Assembly: GCA_001464035.1 (NCBI GenBank) | Contig: LNEC01000011.1 | Span: forward strand, 186,001 to 250,000 | Length of the DNA stretch: 64,000 nt | DNA from: Bradyrhizobiaceae bacterium Ga0074131 | GTDB taxonomy: Bacteria > Pseudomonadota > Alphaproteobacteria > Rhizobiales > Xanthobacteraceae | Reading direction: 5' to 3' | In this document: positions 33,808 to 43,071 of the stretch, one piece after another | Position numbering within the stretch: position 1 is the stretch's first letter | Layout of the letters: each line of letters opens with the position of its first letter | Program-made: the position numbers and the translations under genes | Notes under the pieces: model-generated | Seen by the model: only the letters and a program-made list of their open reading frames with translations | Database searches by the model: none | What the model was told of the DNA's origin: nothing

Positions 33808-34011
33808 CTAGGCTGCGGCTTCCATTTCCGCTTCGGCGTCGAGGTCGGCGATGACGTCCTCGAACGCCGAAATGGCCTGCTGGACCGCTGCGATCTGCAT
33901 CAGCTCCCAACTATTGACCGGGCCGGTGCGATTTTGCAGCGCGACAACCAAATCCCGGCGTTGCTCCTTAAGCTGAACAAGCGGTAAACCGTGGTCGGGT
34001 AGATTTCTCAT
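33808..34011 (-). CDS. small conserved-looking helical protein
   Basis: A 67-residue acidic, helical protein (MRNLPDHGLPLVQLKEQRRD...AFEDVIADLDAEAEMEAAA). Not recognised. It has heptad-like spacing and no membrane segment, which suggests a small oligomeric or regulatory protein. It is convergent with the phosphatase gene. Confidence 0.5.
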   Translation of the reverse strand: MRNLPDHGLPLVQLKEQRRDLVVALQNRTGPVNSWELMQIAAVQQAISAFEDVIADLDAEAEMEAAA

Positions 34012-34182
34012 CGCAGCATGCCCCTGCCCTGTGATTGAACCTTCCCGAGCCTAGCGCGATGTTTCTGCCGTCCGCTTACAGAACTTCGACAAATTTTACC
34101 GATCAGCCACCGTAGCAATACGGGGCGAGACCGTGGCACCACGAAGACAGTGGGGATCCGATCCCCTGACCGGAGAGCCATT

Positions 34183-34863
34183 ATGGACGGAAAAGTCGTT
34201 ATCGTGACCGGCGCGTCGGGTGCGCTTGGCAGCGTGGTTACAGAGGCGGCCGTTGCGCGGCGCGCGCGCGTGGCAGGCCTTGATCATGCGGCAGCGAAGA
34301 TACCGGCGACAGCGAACCGGATCGAACTCGGCGGCGTCGATCTTTGCGATGCGACCGAAGCCAAAAAGGCGATTGACGCCGTCGTATCGCGTTTCGGCAG
34401 GCTCGATGCGCTCGTGAATATCGCCGGCGGCTTTGCGTTCGAAGCGATCGCCGAGGGGGATCCGAGCACCTGGCAGCGCATGTATGCCCTCAATGTTCTC
34501 ACCGCGTTGAATGCGTCGCGGGCCGCGATACCTCATTTGGCCGCCTCGGGTTCGGCGCGCATCGTCAATATCGGCGCGATCGGCGCACGGCAGGCCGGCC
34601 CCGGCATGGGCGCCTATGCCGCCTCCAAGGCGGGCGTGCACCGCCTCACCGAGGCGCTTGCCGCCGAATGGAAGGGCAAGATCACCGTCAACGCCGTGCT
34701 GCCGTCGATCATCGACACCGCCGCCAACCGTGCCAGCATGCCGAACGCGGATTTCGAAAAATGGGTGACGCCGCAGGAACTCGCCGAAGTTATCCTGTTT
34801 CTCATCAGCGATGCCGCCAGCGCCGTTACCGGCGCGTTGCTGCCGGTGAGCGGGCGGATGTAA
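34183..34863 (+). CDS. SDR family oxidoreductase
   Basis: A 226-residue short-chain dehydrogenase. VVIVTGASGALGSVVTEAA is the cofactor loop, ALVNIAGGFAFEAI the NNAG-equivalent, and MGAYAASKAGVHRLTEAL holds the catalytic YxxxK. The Ser position in ARIVNIGAIGARQ appears replaced by Gly/Ala, which could lower or alter activity. GGAG upstream supports the ATG at 34183. It stands alone. Confidence 0.85.
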   Translation: MDGKVVIVTGASGALGSVVTEAAVARRARVAGLDHAAAKIPATANRIELGGVDLCDATEAKKAIDAVVSRFGRLDALVNIAGGFAFEAIAEGDPSTWQRMYALNVLTALNASRAAIPHLAASGSARIVNIGAIGARQAGPGMGAYAASKAGVHRLTEALAAEWKGKITVNAVLPSIIDTAANRASMPNADFEKWVTPQELAEVILFLISDAASAVTGALLPVSGRM

Positions 34864-34866
34864 CCC

Positions 34867-35574
34867 TCAAGCCTCGGCCAATTTCTTCAGCACCGCGCTG
34901 AAGCGGACGCTGCGCTTGCCGGCAAGCGCGGTGGCTTCCCCGACCGCACCGTCGTCGTTGTAGGTGCCGGAAAAGCCGATACCGACCTCGTAGCCGCCGA
35001 ACACCGGCCGCTCGCCCTGGCTCGGCGTATGCTCATGGTTGATCAGTTCGCCTTTCCACCTGCCGTTGGCGCTGGTGTAGGAGCCGATGCACGCGAAGAA
35101 GGTGTCGCCGCCGCGGATCCGGCCGTTGTGCAGCACCATGACACCGGTATTTCCGCCGTCGATGCCGTCGAGCATCCGTATATGAAGCGAATAAAGACCG
35201 TTGCCGATGCCGCCCGGTCCCGCCGCAAACACCGGCGGCGCGGCCGCCTCGCTGATCGGTGTCATCACCGAGTTGAAGATAACGCCGGGCATTTGCGTCG
35301 AGCCGCCCTCGAAAAAATACTGCTCGCCCCGCTGCCTTCCCTTCAGCGAGAGCGTGACGGTGTCGGTCCTGAACAGCGGCTGAAAACTCGGATCATCGTT
35401 GTGGCGCATGGACGAGATGTCGACCGTCACCTCTCCGCCGTCGGACTCCCGGTAGGTGCCGATGAATGCGAACGCCGAATTGCCGCCCATCATCTTGCCT
35501 TCATAGACATAGAGCACGCCACGGCGCGAGCCATGGACCGTATGCATCTCGACCTTGTAGAGTCCCTGCAGCAC
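34867..35574 (-). CDS. protein with two GrlR-like domains
   Basis: About 235 residues in two similar halves: GLYKVEMHTVHGSRRGVLYV...GGNSAFAFIGTYRESDGG and GLYSLHIRMLDGIDGGNTGV...GGDTFFACIGSYTSANGR. This beta-rich pattern is that of GrlR, the type III secretion repressor of attaching-effacing E. coli, which occurs more widely as a domain of unknown role. No secretion genes are nearby. The start is uncertain: GTG at 35574 fits the domain edge, and a GTG nine codons earlier is also open. Confidence 0.65.
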   Translation of the reverse strand: MLQGLYKVEMHTVHGSRRGVLYVYEGKMMGGNSAFAFIGTYRESDGGEVTVDISSMRHNDDPSFQPLFRTDTVTLSLKGRQRGEQYFFEGGSTQMPGVIFNSVMTPISEAAAPPVFAAGPGGIGNGLYSLHIRMLDGIDGGNTGVMVLHNGRIRGGDTFFACIGSYTSANGRWKGELINHEHTPSQGERPVFGGYEVGIGFSGTYNDDGAVGEATALAGKRSVRFSAVLKKLAEA

Positions 35575-35772
35575 TACCTGTGGCCTCGACGATTGCAGCA
35601 CGACCCGCGAATCCCGTGGATTCGCAGGCCAGCTTTCCGACGCTACCTGCCTTGTCCCACGAACATGCTACCCGCTCGCCCGTCCTTTGAGCAAATCCCC
35701 AATACGCAATCCGGGCTAGACTGTATCCACTGAGTCGCGCAGGCGACATCGGCGGCCTGCATTGGAGGTCCC

Positions 35773-36450
35773 TTGGAAACCGCGCTCTATCTGCCCGTCA
35801 AACGCTTCCTCGAAAACCTCGGCTTCACCGTCAAGGGCGAGGTTGGCGGCTGCGACCTGGTCGCACTGAGCGGCGACGAACCTCCGATCGTGGTGATCGG
35901 CGAACTGAAGCTTTCCTTTAATCTCGAGCTGGTCCTCCAGGCGGTCGATCGTGCCGCCGCTGCCGACGAGGTCTGGCTGGCCGCCAGGATGTCGTCGCGC
36001 GGCAAGGGCCGTGAGAGCGACGCACGCTACCGAAATCTGTGTCGCCGGCTCGGCTTCGGCATGCTGGCGGTCACCAACACCGGCGACGTGGAGGTGCTGG
36101 TCAAGCCGCCTGAGACCAGCCCGCGCCGCAATCCCAGGAAACGCTCCCGACTTGTCGCCGAGCACCGGCGGCGCAAGGGCGATCCGGCGCTCGGCGGCAG
36201 CACGCGCGCACCGATCATGACGGCCTATCGCCAGCAGGCGCTGGCCTGCGCCTCGGCGCTGTCGCGCGGACCGCGGCGGGTGCGCGACCTCAGGCCTGAT
36301 ATACCGGATGCGCCAAAAATCCTGCTGAGCAACGTGTACGGCTGGTTCGACCGCGCCGAGCGCGGCATCTATGTCCTGACCGATGCCGGCCAGGCCGCAC
36401 TCAAACGCTGGCCGCAACAGCCGGTGGATTTTGCCGGCCCCGCCGATTAA
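35773..36450 (+). CDS. DUF2161 PD-(D/E)XK nuclease-like protein
   Basis: A 225-residue protein. VGGCDLVALS followed by IVVIGELKLSF gives the D-X-E-X-K core of a PD-(D/E)XK fold near residues 25-50. The C-terminal half (IPDAPKILLSNVYGWFDRAERGIYVLT) looks like a winged-helix. The family is listed as a putative phosphodiesterase of unknown target. TTG at 35773 is preceded by GGAGG at 35764-35768. No partner genes suggest restriction or defence. Confidence 0.75.
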   Translation: METALYLPVKRFLENLGFTVKGEVGGCDLVALSGDEPPIVVIGELKLSFNLELVLQAVDRAAAADEVWLAARMSSRGKGRESDARYRNLCRRLGFGMLAVTNTGDVEVLVKPPETSPRRNPRKRSRLVAEHRRRKGDPALGGSTRAPIMTAYRQQALACASALSRGPRRVRDLRPDIPDAPKILLSNVYGWFDRAERGIYVLTDAGQAALKRWPQQPVDFAGPAD

Positions 36451-36605
36451 TTCAGTAACCGCGGGAAAGAAGATGATCGTGGTCACCGACAGCGTGAGGA
36501 GGAGACTGGAGAAATTGTAACGCATGGCTGGTTTGCCACGCCAAGTTCATATTGCAATGCAACATAGGGGGACTTAAGTATCCGGTTAGGAAGTACGGAG
36601 GCCCC

Positions 36606-36911
36606 ATGAGCGACGATTGGAACACGAAATACGGAACCAGGCGCGTGCGGCGCGATCCGCCGACGCTGGAAGAAGCAATTTTCGCCGCCGTCGGCATCAC
36701 CGATGATCAGGATGCGCAGGCGGAAATCGCGGCGTCGCTGATGGGGCTGCCGATCGAAGCGGTTCAGGCCGAGGTGAAGAAGGCGGCGCGTCCCGTGTTG
36801 GGAAGATCAATCACCCGCGTCATCGCCGGCGAGCAAGGCGCACAGCGCTCAGTTGTAGTGGAGCGCCGCGTTGTCAGGAAATTCGGCAATGACAAGCGCA
36901 CGGGTACCTGA
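36606..36911 (+). CDS. small uncharacterised protein
   Basis: A 101-residue basic protein (MSDDWNTKYGTRRVRRDPPT, then EEAIFAAVGITDDQDAQAEI). GGAGG precedes the ATG and an excellent terminator follows, so it is a real transcription unit. Mixed acidic helix and basic tail suggest a nucleic-acid-associated or regulatory role, but there is no recognised domain. Confidence 0.65.
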   Translation: MSDDWNTKYGTRRVRRDPPTLEEAIFAAVGITDDQDAQAEIAASLMGLPIEAVQAEVKKAARPVLGRSITRVIAGEQGAQRSVVVERRVVRKFGNDKRTGT

Positions 36912-36936
36912 CACAGCATCGTCGCGCGGGGACCAC

Positions 36937-36979
36937 AAAACCCTTCACCGATCGGAGATCGGCGGAGGGTTTTCTTTTT
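36937..36979 (+). terminator. intrinsic terminator
   Basis: The arms AAAACCCT and AGGGTTTT, with CCGATC-GGA-GATCGG at the tip, are followed by TCTTTTT. It ends the transcript of the small gene at 36606-36911. Confidence 0.85.
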
Positions 36980-37019
36980 GTGTCGGGTCGGCTGGCCCCA
37001 CCCTTATCTGCTGCAGCAC

Positions 37020-37589
37020 TCAGGCGCGGTTGGCGTTGACCATCGCGCGTGCCGCATCGGCCGGCGTCGCCATGGCGGGTTCGGGCATCGGTTGCCTGTC
37101 GAGATCGATCGTTCCGGTAGATTCGCCGTGCCGGAACGTCAGATGCGCGCCGAACTTATGGGCCAGTGCCCGCATCGCCTGATTCTGCGCGCCGGTGGTG
37201 ATCCGCAGCGAGCGGTAGCCCTTCGATCGCGCTTCCGCGATGAGCTTCTTGAACAGGATGCTGCCGACGCCTTGCCGACGCACCCGCGCCTCCACACTGA
37301 AGGCGATCTCGGGCAGTGAGTCCGGCGATTGATCCGGCGGATGCAGTTCCGCCGCGCCCCGCACCACGCCGTCTTCGATGTAGGCGATGATGACTGTGCC
37401 GTCGTCCGCGCATTTGGCGGCATAGCGTTCGATAAAGCTGTCATCCATGAAGCCGTGGAAGCGGTCATGGCGGCTCGCAGGATCGAGGCGTAACAGGTGA
37501 CCGCGCAACAGCGGCAACTCTTCCTGCTGACGCAGCGTCCGAACGCTGCCCTTAACGATGGGCAGACGGGTAATTGTTTCGTGGCTCAC
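37020..37589 (-). CDS. GNAT family N-acetyltransferase
   Basis: A 189-residue acetyltransferase. Acetyl-CoA binding motif A is VRRQGVGSILFKKLIAEARS near residues 103-122, preceded by the beta-4 strand EIAFSVEA. The C-terminal 25 residues (EPAMATPADAARAMVNANRA) are an extra tail. Acceptor unknown. Confidence 0.85.
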   Translation of the reverse strand: MSHETITRLPIVKGSVRTLRQQEELPLLRGHLLRLDPASRHDRFHGFMDDSFIERYAAKCADDGTVIIAYIEDGVVRGAAELHPPDQSPDSLPEIAFSVEARVRRQGVGSILFKKLIAEARSKGYRSLRITTGAQNQAMRALAHKFGAHLTFRHGESTGTIDLDRQPMPEPAMATPADAARAMVNANRA

Positions 37590-37765
37590 TTTATAACTCC
37601 TCTTGGATAGCCCTCGAGGAGGCGTCGAATCCCTAGACGACAGATGTTGTGCATCGCAGCATGAGTTTCAAGGCCGCTATCCGCCTGAAACGTCGACAGA
37701 ATGTCGCACCGAAACGGTTTTGAAGTTGCACGACTTCGTTAACGCCGGAACCAACGAGATCGGTA

Positions 37766-38164
37766 TCATAAAACCATCTGGGTTTGGGTCACGACGGCGA
37801 CAAGTTTGCCGTCCTCGGTTTCCAACCTGGTCTGCCAGACCTGGGTACGACGACCTCGATGTACCGGCGTAGCCGTCGCGATGACCGTCATCCCCTCCTT
37901 TGCGCCGCCGATGAAATTAGTCTTGCTTTCGATGGTGGTGGTCCCCTTGGCGTCCGGCGGAAGGTTGATCACGGTGGCCGCCGCCGCGACCGAATCCGCG
38001 AACGCCATCACTGCGCCGCCGTGAATCGTATGATGCAATGTGCAGAGGTCCGGCCGCACCAGCATCCGCGCCACCACGCGGTCTTTTTCGGCTCCGATGA
38101 ACGTTACCCCCTTCAATTCGGCAAACGGCATCTTCATCGAACTGAGTTGTTCAAGCGGGGTCAT
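37766..38164 (-). CDS. PaaI-type hotdog thioesterase
   Basis: A 132-residue hotdog protein. HHTIHGGAVMAFADSVAAAA near residues 50-68 is the HGG motif and the start of the long helix with the catalytic acidic residue. SKTNFIGGAKEGMTVIATAT and VWQTRLETEDGKLVAVVTQT complete the fold. It would hydrolyse an acyl-CoA thioester. ATG 38164 starts just before the fold. Confidence 0.88.
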   Translation of the reverse strand: MTPLEQLSSMKMPFAELKGVTFIGAEKDRVVARMLVRPDLCTLHHTIHGGAVMAFADSVAAAATVINLPPDAKGTTTIESKTNFIGGAKEGMTVIATATPVHRGRRTQVWQTRLETEDGKLVAVVTQTQMVL

Positions 38165-38292
38165 GGATCCTCCGGTTCTTCTTCCAGGCCGTTGCAGTGA
38201 GCATGGATGAGACGGGTAATTCAGGCAATGACGTCCGGGGTAATGGCATCGCATCGGTGACAACGCGCCGGTAATTCGGCATATCGTCTTCC

Positions 38293-39090
38293 ATGCGCCA
38301 GTTCCCTCCCCGCCGGATCGTCTGTCTCACCGAAGAAACCGTGGAAACGCTTTATCTGCTCGGGGAGCAGGATCGCATCGTCGGCGTCTCCGGCTACGCG
38401 GTGCGGCCGCCGCGGGTCAGGCGCGAGAAACCGCGCGTATCGGCCTTTATCTCGGCGGACATCCCGAAAATCCTCGCGCTCGAGCCGGACCTCGTATTGG
38501 CGTTCTCGGATTTGCAGGCCGAAATCGTCGCCGATCTGGTGCGCGCCGGCGTCGCCCTCCATGCCTTCAACCAGCGGGACATCGCCGGCATTCTGGCGAT
38601 GATCCGCACACTCGGCGCATTGGTGGGCGTGGCGGAGCGCGCAGATCAACTCGCGAGAGGCTTTGAGCATCGTCTAGCCAAGATAGCCTCCACTCCCCGT
38701 CCGCTGAAACCAAGAGTCTATTTCGAGGAATGGGACGATCCCCTGATCAGCGGCATCGGCTGGGTTTCGGAGCTGATCGAGATCGCCGGCGGCGAAGACG
38801 TGCTGCCGAAACTGCGGTTTCAACAAGCCGCCAAGGACCGCATTATCTCACCGGACGTGGTGCGCGTGGCGGCGCCGGATGTGATCCTGGCATCCTGGTG
38901 CGGCAAGAAGGTCGTGCCCGACAGGATCAGGCAGCGGCCAGGCTGGAGCGAGATTCCGGCCGTTGCCAATGACCGCATCGTCGAGATCAAGTCGCCGCTG
39001 ATCCTGCAGCCGGGCCCGGCCGCGCTGACCGACGGTCTGGACGCGATCGTGAAGGCGTTGTGGCCGGAAGGTGGAAGCACCGCATCCTGA
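38293..39090 (+). CDS. BtuF-like cobalamin-binding protein lacking a signal peptide
   Basis: A 265-residue helical-backbone periplasmic-binding-type protein. RRIVCLTEETVETLYLLGEQ and IVGVSGYAVRPP match the N-terminal lobe of BtuF-like proteins; EPDLVLAFSDLQAEI and APDVILASWCGKK are the corresponding lobes. BtuF delivers B12 to its transporter. Here the protein starts at the fold: the frame upstream closes at a TAA about 20 bases before the ATG, so there is no export signal. It would be cytosolic, or its signal was lost. A B12 link to nrdJ is suggestive only. Confidence 0.78.
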   Translation: MRQFPPRRIVCLTEETVETLYLLGEQDRIVGVSGYAVRPPRVRREKPRVSAFISADIPKILALEPDLVLAFSDLQAEIVADLVRAGVALHAFNQRDIAGILAMIRTLGALVGVAERADQLARGFEHRLAKIASTPRPLKPRVYFEEWDDPLISGIGWVSELIEIAGGEDVLPKLRFQQAAKDRIISPDVVRVAAPDVILASWCGKKVVPDRIRQRPGWSEIPAVANDRIVEIKSPLILQPGPAALTDGLDAIVKALWPEGGSTAS

Positions 39091-39190
39091 CAAGTGTCGC
39101 CTCGATGCGACATCTTGCTGCCGCCAGGATCCCGCAGTTGAACACCGCGCAGGAAACGGGTCGTGTAGCTCGATGTAGCACCGCGGATTG

Positions 39191-40597
39191 TCAGGTGTCG
39201 GCTTCAGTCCCATTGCTCCGCACCACCGGCTCCAGGCCGCACCATTCCGCGATGAAGAGAGCCATGGTGACGGTTATCCGTTCGAGCGACGACAAACTGA
39301 CCCGCTCGTCGAAACCGTGAATGTTCTCCGAATACGGACCATAGCAAAGCGCGGGAATACGATCGTAGAGCGCGTAGACTCGTGTATCGAGATAGCCCGC
39401 GGTCATGAAAGTCCGGAGAGCCTCGCCCGTTGCCTCCTGGTGGGCTCTGCCGAGCACCGTTTCGGCTTCGGATCCTGGAGGTAGGACGTATCCCTCGGCG
39501 TGAAATCCATTGAAGGTGACGATGGGGGGATTGTTGGCAAGGAACGGATCGCGTCGCGCAAAGTCCGAAACGCAATTTGCGATCTCGCGCGCAGCGTCGT
39601 CGGCAGACCGGCCGGGGTAGATCGAAATTCGACACTCCAGCCGACACCAGCCCGGAACCGAAGATGCCCAGTCGCCGCCTTCGATACGGCCGACATTGAG
39701 GTTGATGGGGTGCTCTTCGTTCTCGAAGTGCTCCAGACCCGCCTTCCGTTCGTTCCAGCGCGCTTCCAGTTGGCGCAATTCGCCTACGACCCTGTATGCT
39801 GCGTCGATGGCGTTTGCGCCGCTTCCCATCTCGCGGACATGGACAGGAATGCCGCGCACCTCGACCTGGAACCAGATCACGCCGACGTTTGCGCGAACGA
39901 GCTTCTCGTCTTCGGGTTCGGGTATGAGTACTGCGTCGGCGCTATAGCCACGCAGATGGGTCATCAATGCGCCGTTCCCAGTCGATTCTTCTTCGACAAC
40001 GGATTGCATGTAGACGGTAGCAGCGGGTTGGAAGCCGACCCGCCGAAGAGCGTCCAGTGCGAACAAATTGGCGGCATGCCCGGCCTTCATGTCCGCGCCG
40101 CCGCGCCCGTACAGCCAGTCTCCCTCCACAACCGGCTCGAACGGCGGATGGGTCCACATCGTGCTGGGTCCCGGCGGCACCACGTCGACATGGGCTTGCA
40201 GGATAAGCGACCGTCCGACCTCGCTTTGCGGCCGGTGGATCGCGACGACGATCGGCGCCGTCGAATGGTCCACGGAAAACCGTCCCCCGCCCGGATGCCT
40301 CTCTAACGCTTCCCGATCCATGGCGAAGCGCTCCATCGCGTATCCGCGCTTTCGGAAGGCCCGGTAAACAAAATCCTGAATCGTATGTTCGTTGCCGCGG
40401 GTAGACGGAAATCGGATGAGAGCTTGCGTGTATTCTACCTGACTTTCGAAGCCGTCGTGCACTGACCGGGCAATGGCTCGCCGCTCGAACTCGCTTATTC
40501 CCTTCAAGCTCAACTCCCAGAGTATGGCGTCCACCGTTGCGATCGTATCACGGAGTCGGGCGAGAGTGTCGAGATCGATCTTCGGCCTGGGAAGCAC
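39191..40597 (-). CDS. M20 family peptidase/deacylase (ArgE/DapE-like)
   Basis: A 468-residue zinc-dependent amidohydrolase. LILQAHVDVVPPGP holds the first His/Asp, YGRGGADMKAGHAANLFAL the bridging Asp, and SVVEEESTGNGALM the catalytic Glu pair; a final His lies in YSENIHGFDERV. These deacylate N-acyl amino acids or cut dipeptides. The N-terminal 50 residues are an extra helical segment. No biosynthetic neighbours identify the substrate. Confidence 0.88.
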   Translation of the reverse strand: MLPRPKIDLDTLARLRDTIATVDAILWELSLKGISEFERRAIARSVHDGFESQVEYTQALIRFPSTRGNEHTIQDFVYRAFRKRGYAMERFAMDREALERHPGGGRFSVDHSTAPIVVAIHRPQSEVGRSLILQAHVDVVPPGPSTMWTHPPFEPVVEGDWLYGRGGADMKAGHAANLFALDALRRVGFQPAATVYMQSVVEEESTGNGALMTHLRGYSADAVLIPEPEDEKLVRANVGVIWFQVEVRGIPVHVREMGSGANAIDAAYRVVGELRQLEARWNERKAGLEHFENEEHPINLNVGRIEGGDWASSVPGWCRLECRISIYPGRSADDAAREIANCVSDFARRDPFLANNPPIVTFNGFHAEGYVLPPGSEAETVLGRAHQEATGEALRTFMTAGYLDTRVYALYDRIPALCYGPYSENIHGFDERVSLSSLERITVTMALFIAEWCGLEPVVRSNGTEADT

Positions 40598-40698
40598 GGC
40601 TTTCGACCGCGGTGCGCCCTGGCAGGCTTTTTTTGATCGCTTTCAGAATCGCGCCCGCGCCAATACAATGCGTGGCAATGTGCTCCTGGAGACTTCAG

Positions 40699-40851
40699 AT
40701 GCCCGGCAACCGCAATATCATGTTTCTCATCATTGGTGCGCTGATCGTCGCAGTGGGTGTGCTCGGCTACAATCTCTACCAGACCAAGAAGGAACCGGAT
40801 GGCGTGCAGATCAACGTCGGCCCGGGCGGACTGAAGATCCAGAGCAAGTGA
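40699..40851 (+). CDS. 50-residue single-pass membrane protein
   Basis: Starts MPGNRNIMFLIIGALIVAVG: one helix at residues 8-25, then a short soluble tail (KKEPDGVQINVGPGGLKIQSK). GGAG precedes the ATG. I recall similar proteins throughout Bradyrhizobium. Function unknown. Confidence 0.7.
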   Translation: MPGNRNIMFLIIGALIVAVGVLGYNLYQTKKEPDGVQINVGPGGLKIQSK

Positions 40852-40871
40852 GGCAGGTTGTTCCCGCGGCC

Positions 40872-41132
40872 ATGAAGCTTCGGCCAATCAGACCATGTTG
40901 GATCGGACTAGCGGCGGGTTCTGCGCTATGCGCGCTCGCGTCATTGGCCATGGCCGAGCAGGTGACGCGCGAGCGCGACATCGTCAATTTGCGGCTGGGC
41001 CAGCGCATCCTGGTCGATGACGGTTCCTGTCCCACCGGCCAGATCAAGGAAGTATCCGGCGCCCAAATGACGGCAACCGGAGTCGTCCCTGCACGAAAAT
41101 GCATACCGCGGCTCGGGACCAAGACCAGATAG
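40872..41132 (+). CDS. small exported protein (DUF6719-like)
   Basis: An 86-residue protein with a Sec signal (CWIGLAAGSALCALASLAMA). The mature part is about 58 residues (EQVTRERDIVNLRLGQRILV..., SCPTGQIKEVSG) with two cysteines that may form a disulfide. It starts 20 bp after the 50-residue membrane protein gene, so the two are likely co-transcribed. Family name from memory; function unknown. Confidence 0.7.
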   Translation: MKLRPIRPCWIGLAAGSALCALASLAMAEQVTRERDIVNLRLGQRILVDDGSCPTGQIKEVSGAQMTATGVVPARKCIPRLGTKTR

Positions 41133-41188
41133 GAACGGCCGGCGCCGGCGGCTCACCCATCACCGGCTCCTGGCAAGCACCGTCGTCC

Positions 41189-42415
41189 CTACCAATTCCC
41201 GTATTTGCCGATTATCCCGCGCCAGACCGCGCTTCGCTCGGGTCCAAACGACTCCTTGCCGACGCTGGCGTTCCTGGCGGCAGCCGTGACGACCATCACG
41301 AGCTTGAGTTCGGGATCGATGAAGATCGACTGACCGTAGACGCCCAGCAAGGCGAACCTTCGCTTGTCGCCCGGGAAGGTCCAGAACTGGTAGCCATACC
41401 CGAAGAACCGCGTCGCGCGCCTCGGCGCGAAGGCATCCGGCTGCAGGCGCCAGTCGGTCGCTTCGAGCAGATAGTCCTTCGGCACGATCTGCCTGCCGGC
41501 GACCGCACCGTCGTTGGCAAGCAGCACGCCCAGCCGCCCATAGTCGCGCAAGATTGCATTGAAACTTCCCGCCCCCGCTTCGGTGCCGTCGGAAGTCTTG
41601 ACCCATGTCGCGTCGGCTTCCGCTCCTAGGGGCTGCCAGAGCCGGTCGGTCAGGTATTCGCTGAGCGTGACTCCTGTGACGGCGCGGAGCAAAACCGCCA
41701 GGATCACGGTCTCACTGGAAGCGTAATGAAAACGGATGCCCTGCTCGGCTTCGCGGGTCCCGAACATGCGCAGCGCGGCGATCGAGCCGTGGGTGTTGCG
41801 CGCGAGGGTGAACCGCCCTAGATCGTCGTTGCCGTCATAGACCTCGCTGAACGGCACGCCGGACGACATTCTCAGCACGTTCCGTATCGAAGTATCTCCA
41901 TAGGGAACGCCGGAAAGCTCCGGTACGTATTTGCCGACCGCATCATCCAGCGATGCAATTTTTCCTTCTGCCAGTGCCATCCCGACGGCGATGCTGACAA
42001 TCGATTTGGCCATCGAGTGGGATACGAATCGATGCGCCGGATGGCGACCGTACTGATAGCGCTCGAACAGCACCTCGCCGTCCTTGATCAGCAGCAGGCC
42101 GGTGACGCGCTGGCGCGCGAGAAAGTCGTCCAGCGTAAGCGTCCGGTTTTCGAACCGATACTCGATCGTCGCCGCATCGGCAGCTGCGGGAAGCGGCAGC
42201 GGTCTTGCCGCCCTCTTCAGGGTGTAGTGGGGCAAAAGCCTGTCGAGGTTGCTGAATGATCCGACCCGCACGCTTTCGTCGTAGAACCAATTGGCGCGGG
42301 TTCCGATCGGATAACCGGCCCTCTTGCCCAGTTGCTCTTCGTCCGGAGCGGCAGCGGCCGGGAACGCCAACGCGACCAGCGCCGGGCAAAGCATCAGGAT
42401 TCGCGGAAGATGCAT
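41189..42415 (-). CDS. exported serine hydrolase (class C beta-lactamase-like)
   Basis: A 408-residue protein with a signal peptide (RILMLCPALVALAFPAAAA). SHSMAKSIVSIAVG near residues 135-148 is the SXXK active site; FHYASSETVILAVLL gives the YxS/N-type motif. These fit the beta-lactamase/D-aminopeptidase (serine hydrolase) family, whose members act on peptides, esters or cell-wall fragments. Beta-lactam resistance should not be assumed. ATG 42415 was chosen for the signal and its GGGAGAG site; the longer open frame is unrelated sequence. Confidence 0.85.
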   Translation of the reverse strand: MHLPRILMLCPALVALAFPAAAAPDEEQLGKRAGYPIGTRANWFYDESVRVGSFSNLDRLLPHYTLKRAARPLPLPAAADAATIEYRFENRTLTLDDFLARQRVTGLLLIKDGEVLFERYQYGRHPAHRFVSHSMAKSIVSIAVGMALAEGKIASLDDAVGKYVPELSGVPYGDTSIRNVLRMSSGVPFSEVYDGNDDLGRFTLARNTHGSIAALRMFGTREAEQGIRFHYASSETVILAVLLRAVTGVTLSEYLTDRLWQPLGAEADATWVKTSDGTEAGAGSFNAILRDYGRLGVLLANDGAVAGRQIVPKDYLLEATDWRLQPDAFAPRRATRFFGYGYQFWTFPGDKRRFALLGVYGQSIFIDPELKLVMVVTAAARNASVGKESFGPERSAVWRGIIGKYGNW

Positions 42416-42596
42416 TCTCTCCCTCACGGATCGTTGGGCCGACCTCCCGTCCGCAACGGGTTCATCGCGGGTTGCCGCCCGGTCGAGCACGCAACGGCCG
42501 ACCATCGCAAAGCAGATTCCTGGGTGGAAACATGCGACGGGAGACGAAGTAAACCAGACGGCCTCGCGCGTGACCAGCGATCCTCGACGCCGGCGA

Positions 42597-43031
42597 TTAT
42601 TTCGCCGGCTCGAACATACATTGCAGCGTTGGCTTCGCGATCTTGGTGAAGGTTGCGCCGATCTGGGATTGTTTCGACGGCGGCACCCATTCGGTCTCGA
42701 TGGTCGGCACACCGGTCTCGCTGATGCCGCGCAGCAGCGCCTCGCGGAGGTCGGTGTCTTCGACGGTCGCGGCAGCATAATCGTGCAGGCAGCCGCATAC
42801 GGCCTCGGGATGCGCCCAGCGTCCAACCATATGCGGGGCGCACAAGCGGACGAACTCGCCGCGCGGATCGGGCATCTTCAACAGCGAGCGGAATTGAGCC
42901 CGCTGAAGTTGCAGCTGCGGAGCCTGGGACTGCGGCGATTGAATCTGCGGTGCTTGCGGTATCTGAGCCTGCGCCGAACCAGCCAGAAGGGCGGAGCCGA
43001 CGATCGCAGTTGAACTGAGACGAAGGAGCAT
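42597..43031 (-). CDS. exported protein, Gln/Pro-rich N-terminal region
   Basis: A 144-residue protein with a Sec signal (LLRLSSTAIVGSALLAGSAQ). A low-complexity linker follows (QAPQIQSPQSQAPQLQLQ), then a domain with four cysteines (RLCAPHMVGRW, AVCGCLHDYAAA, LQCMF) that look disulfide-bonded or metal-binding. Not recognised. It lies 40 bp downstream of the 51-residue exported protein gene on the same strand. Confidence 0.65.
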   Translation of the reverse strand: MLLRLSSTAIVGSALLAGSAQAQIPQAPQIQSPQSQAPQLQLQRAQFRSLLKMPDPRGEFVRLCAPHMVGRWAHPEAVCGCLHDYAAATVEDTDLREALLRGISETGVPTIETEWVPPSKQSQIGATFTKIAKPTLQCMFEPAK

Positions 43032-43071
43032 GATGGCCTTACCGGCGTCTTTCTTGGCTTGGCTCGGCGCC

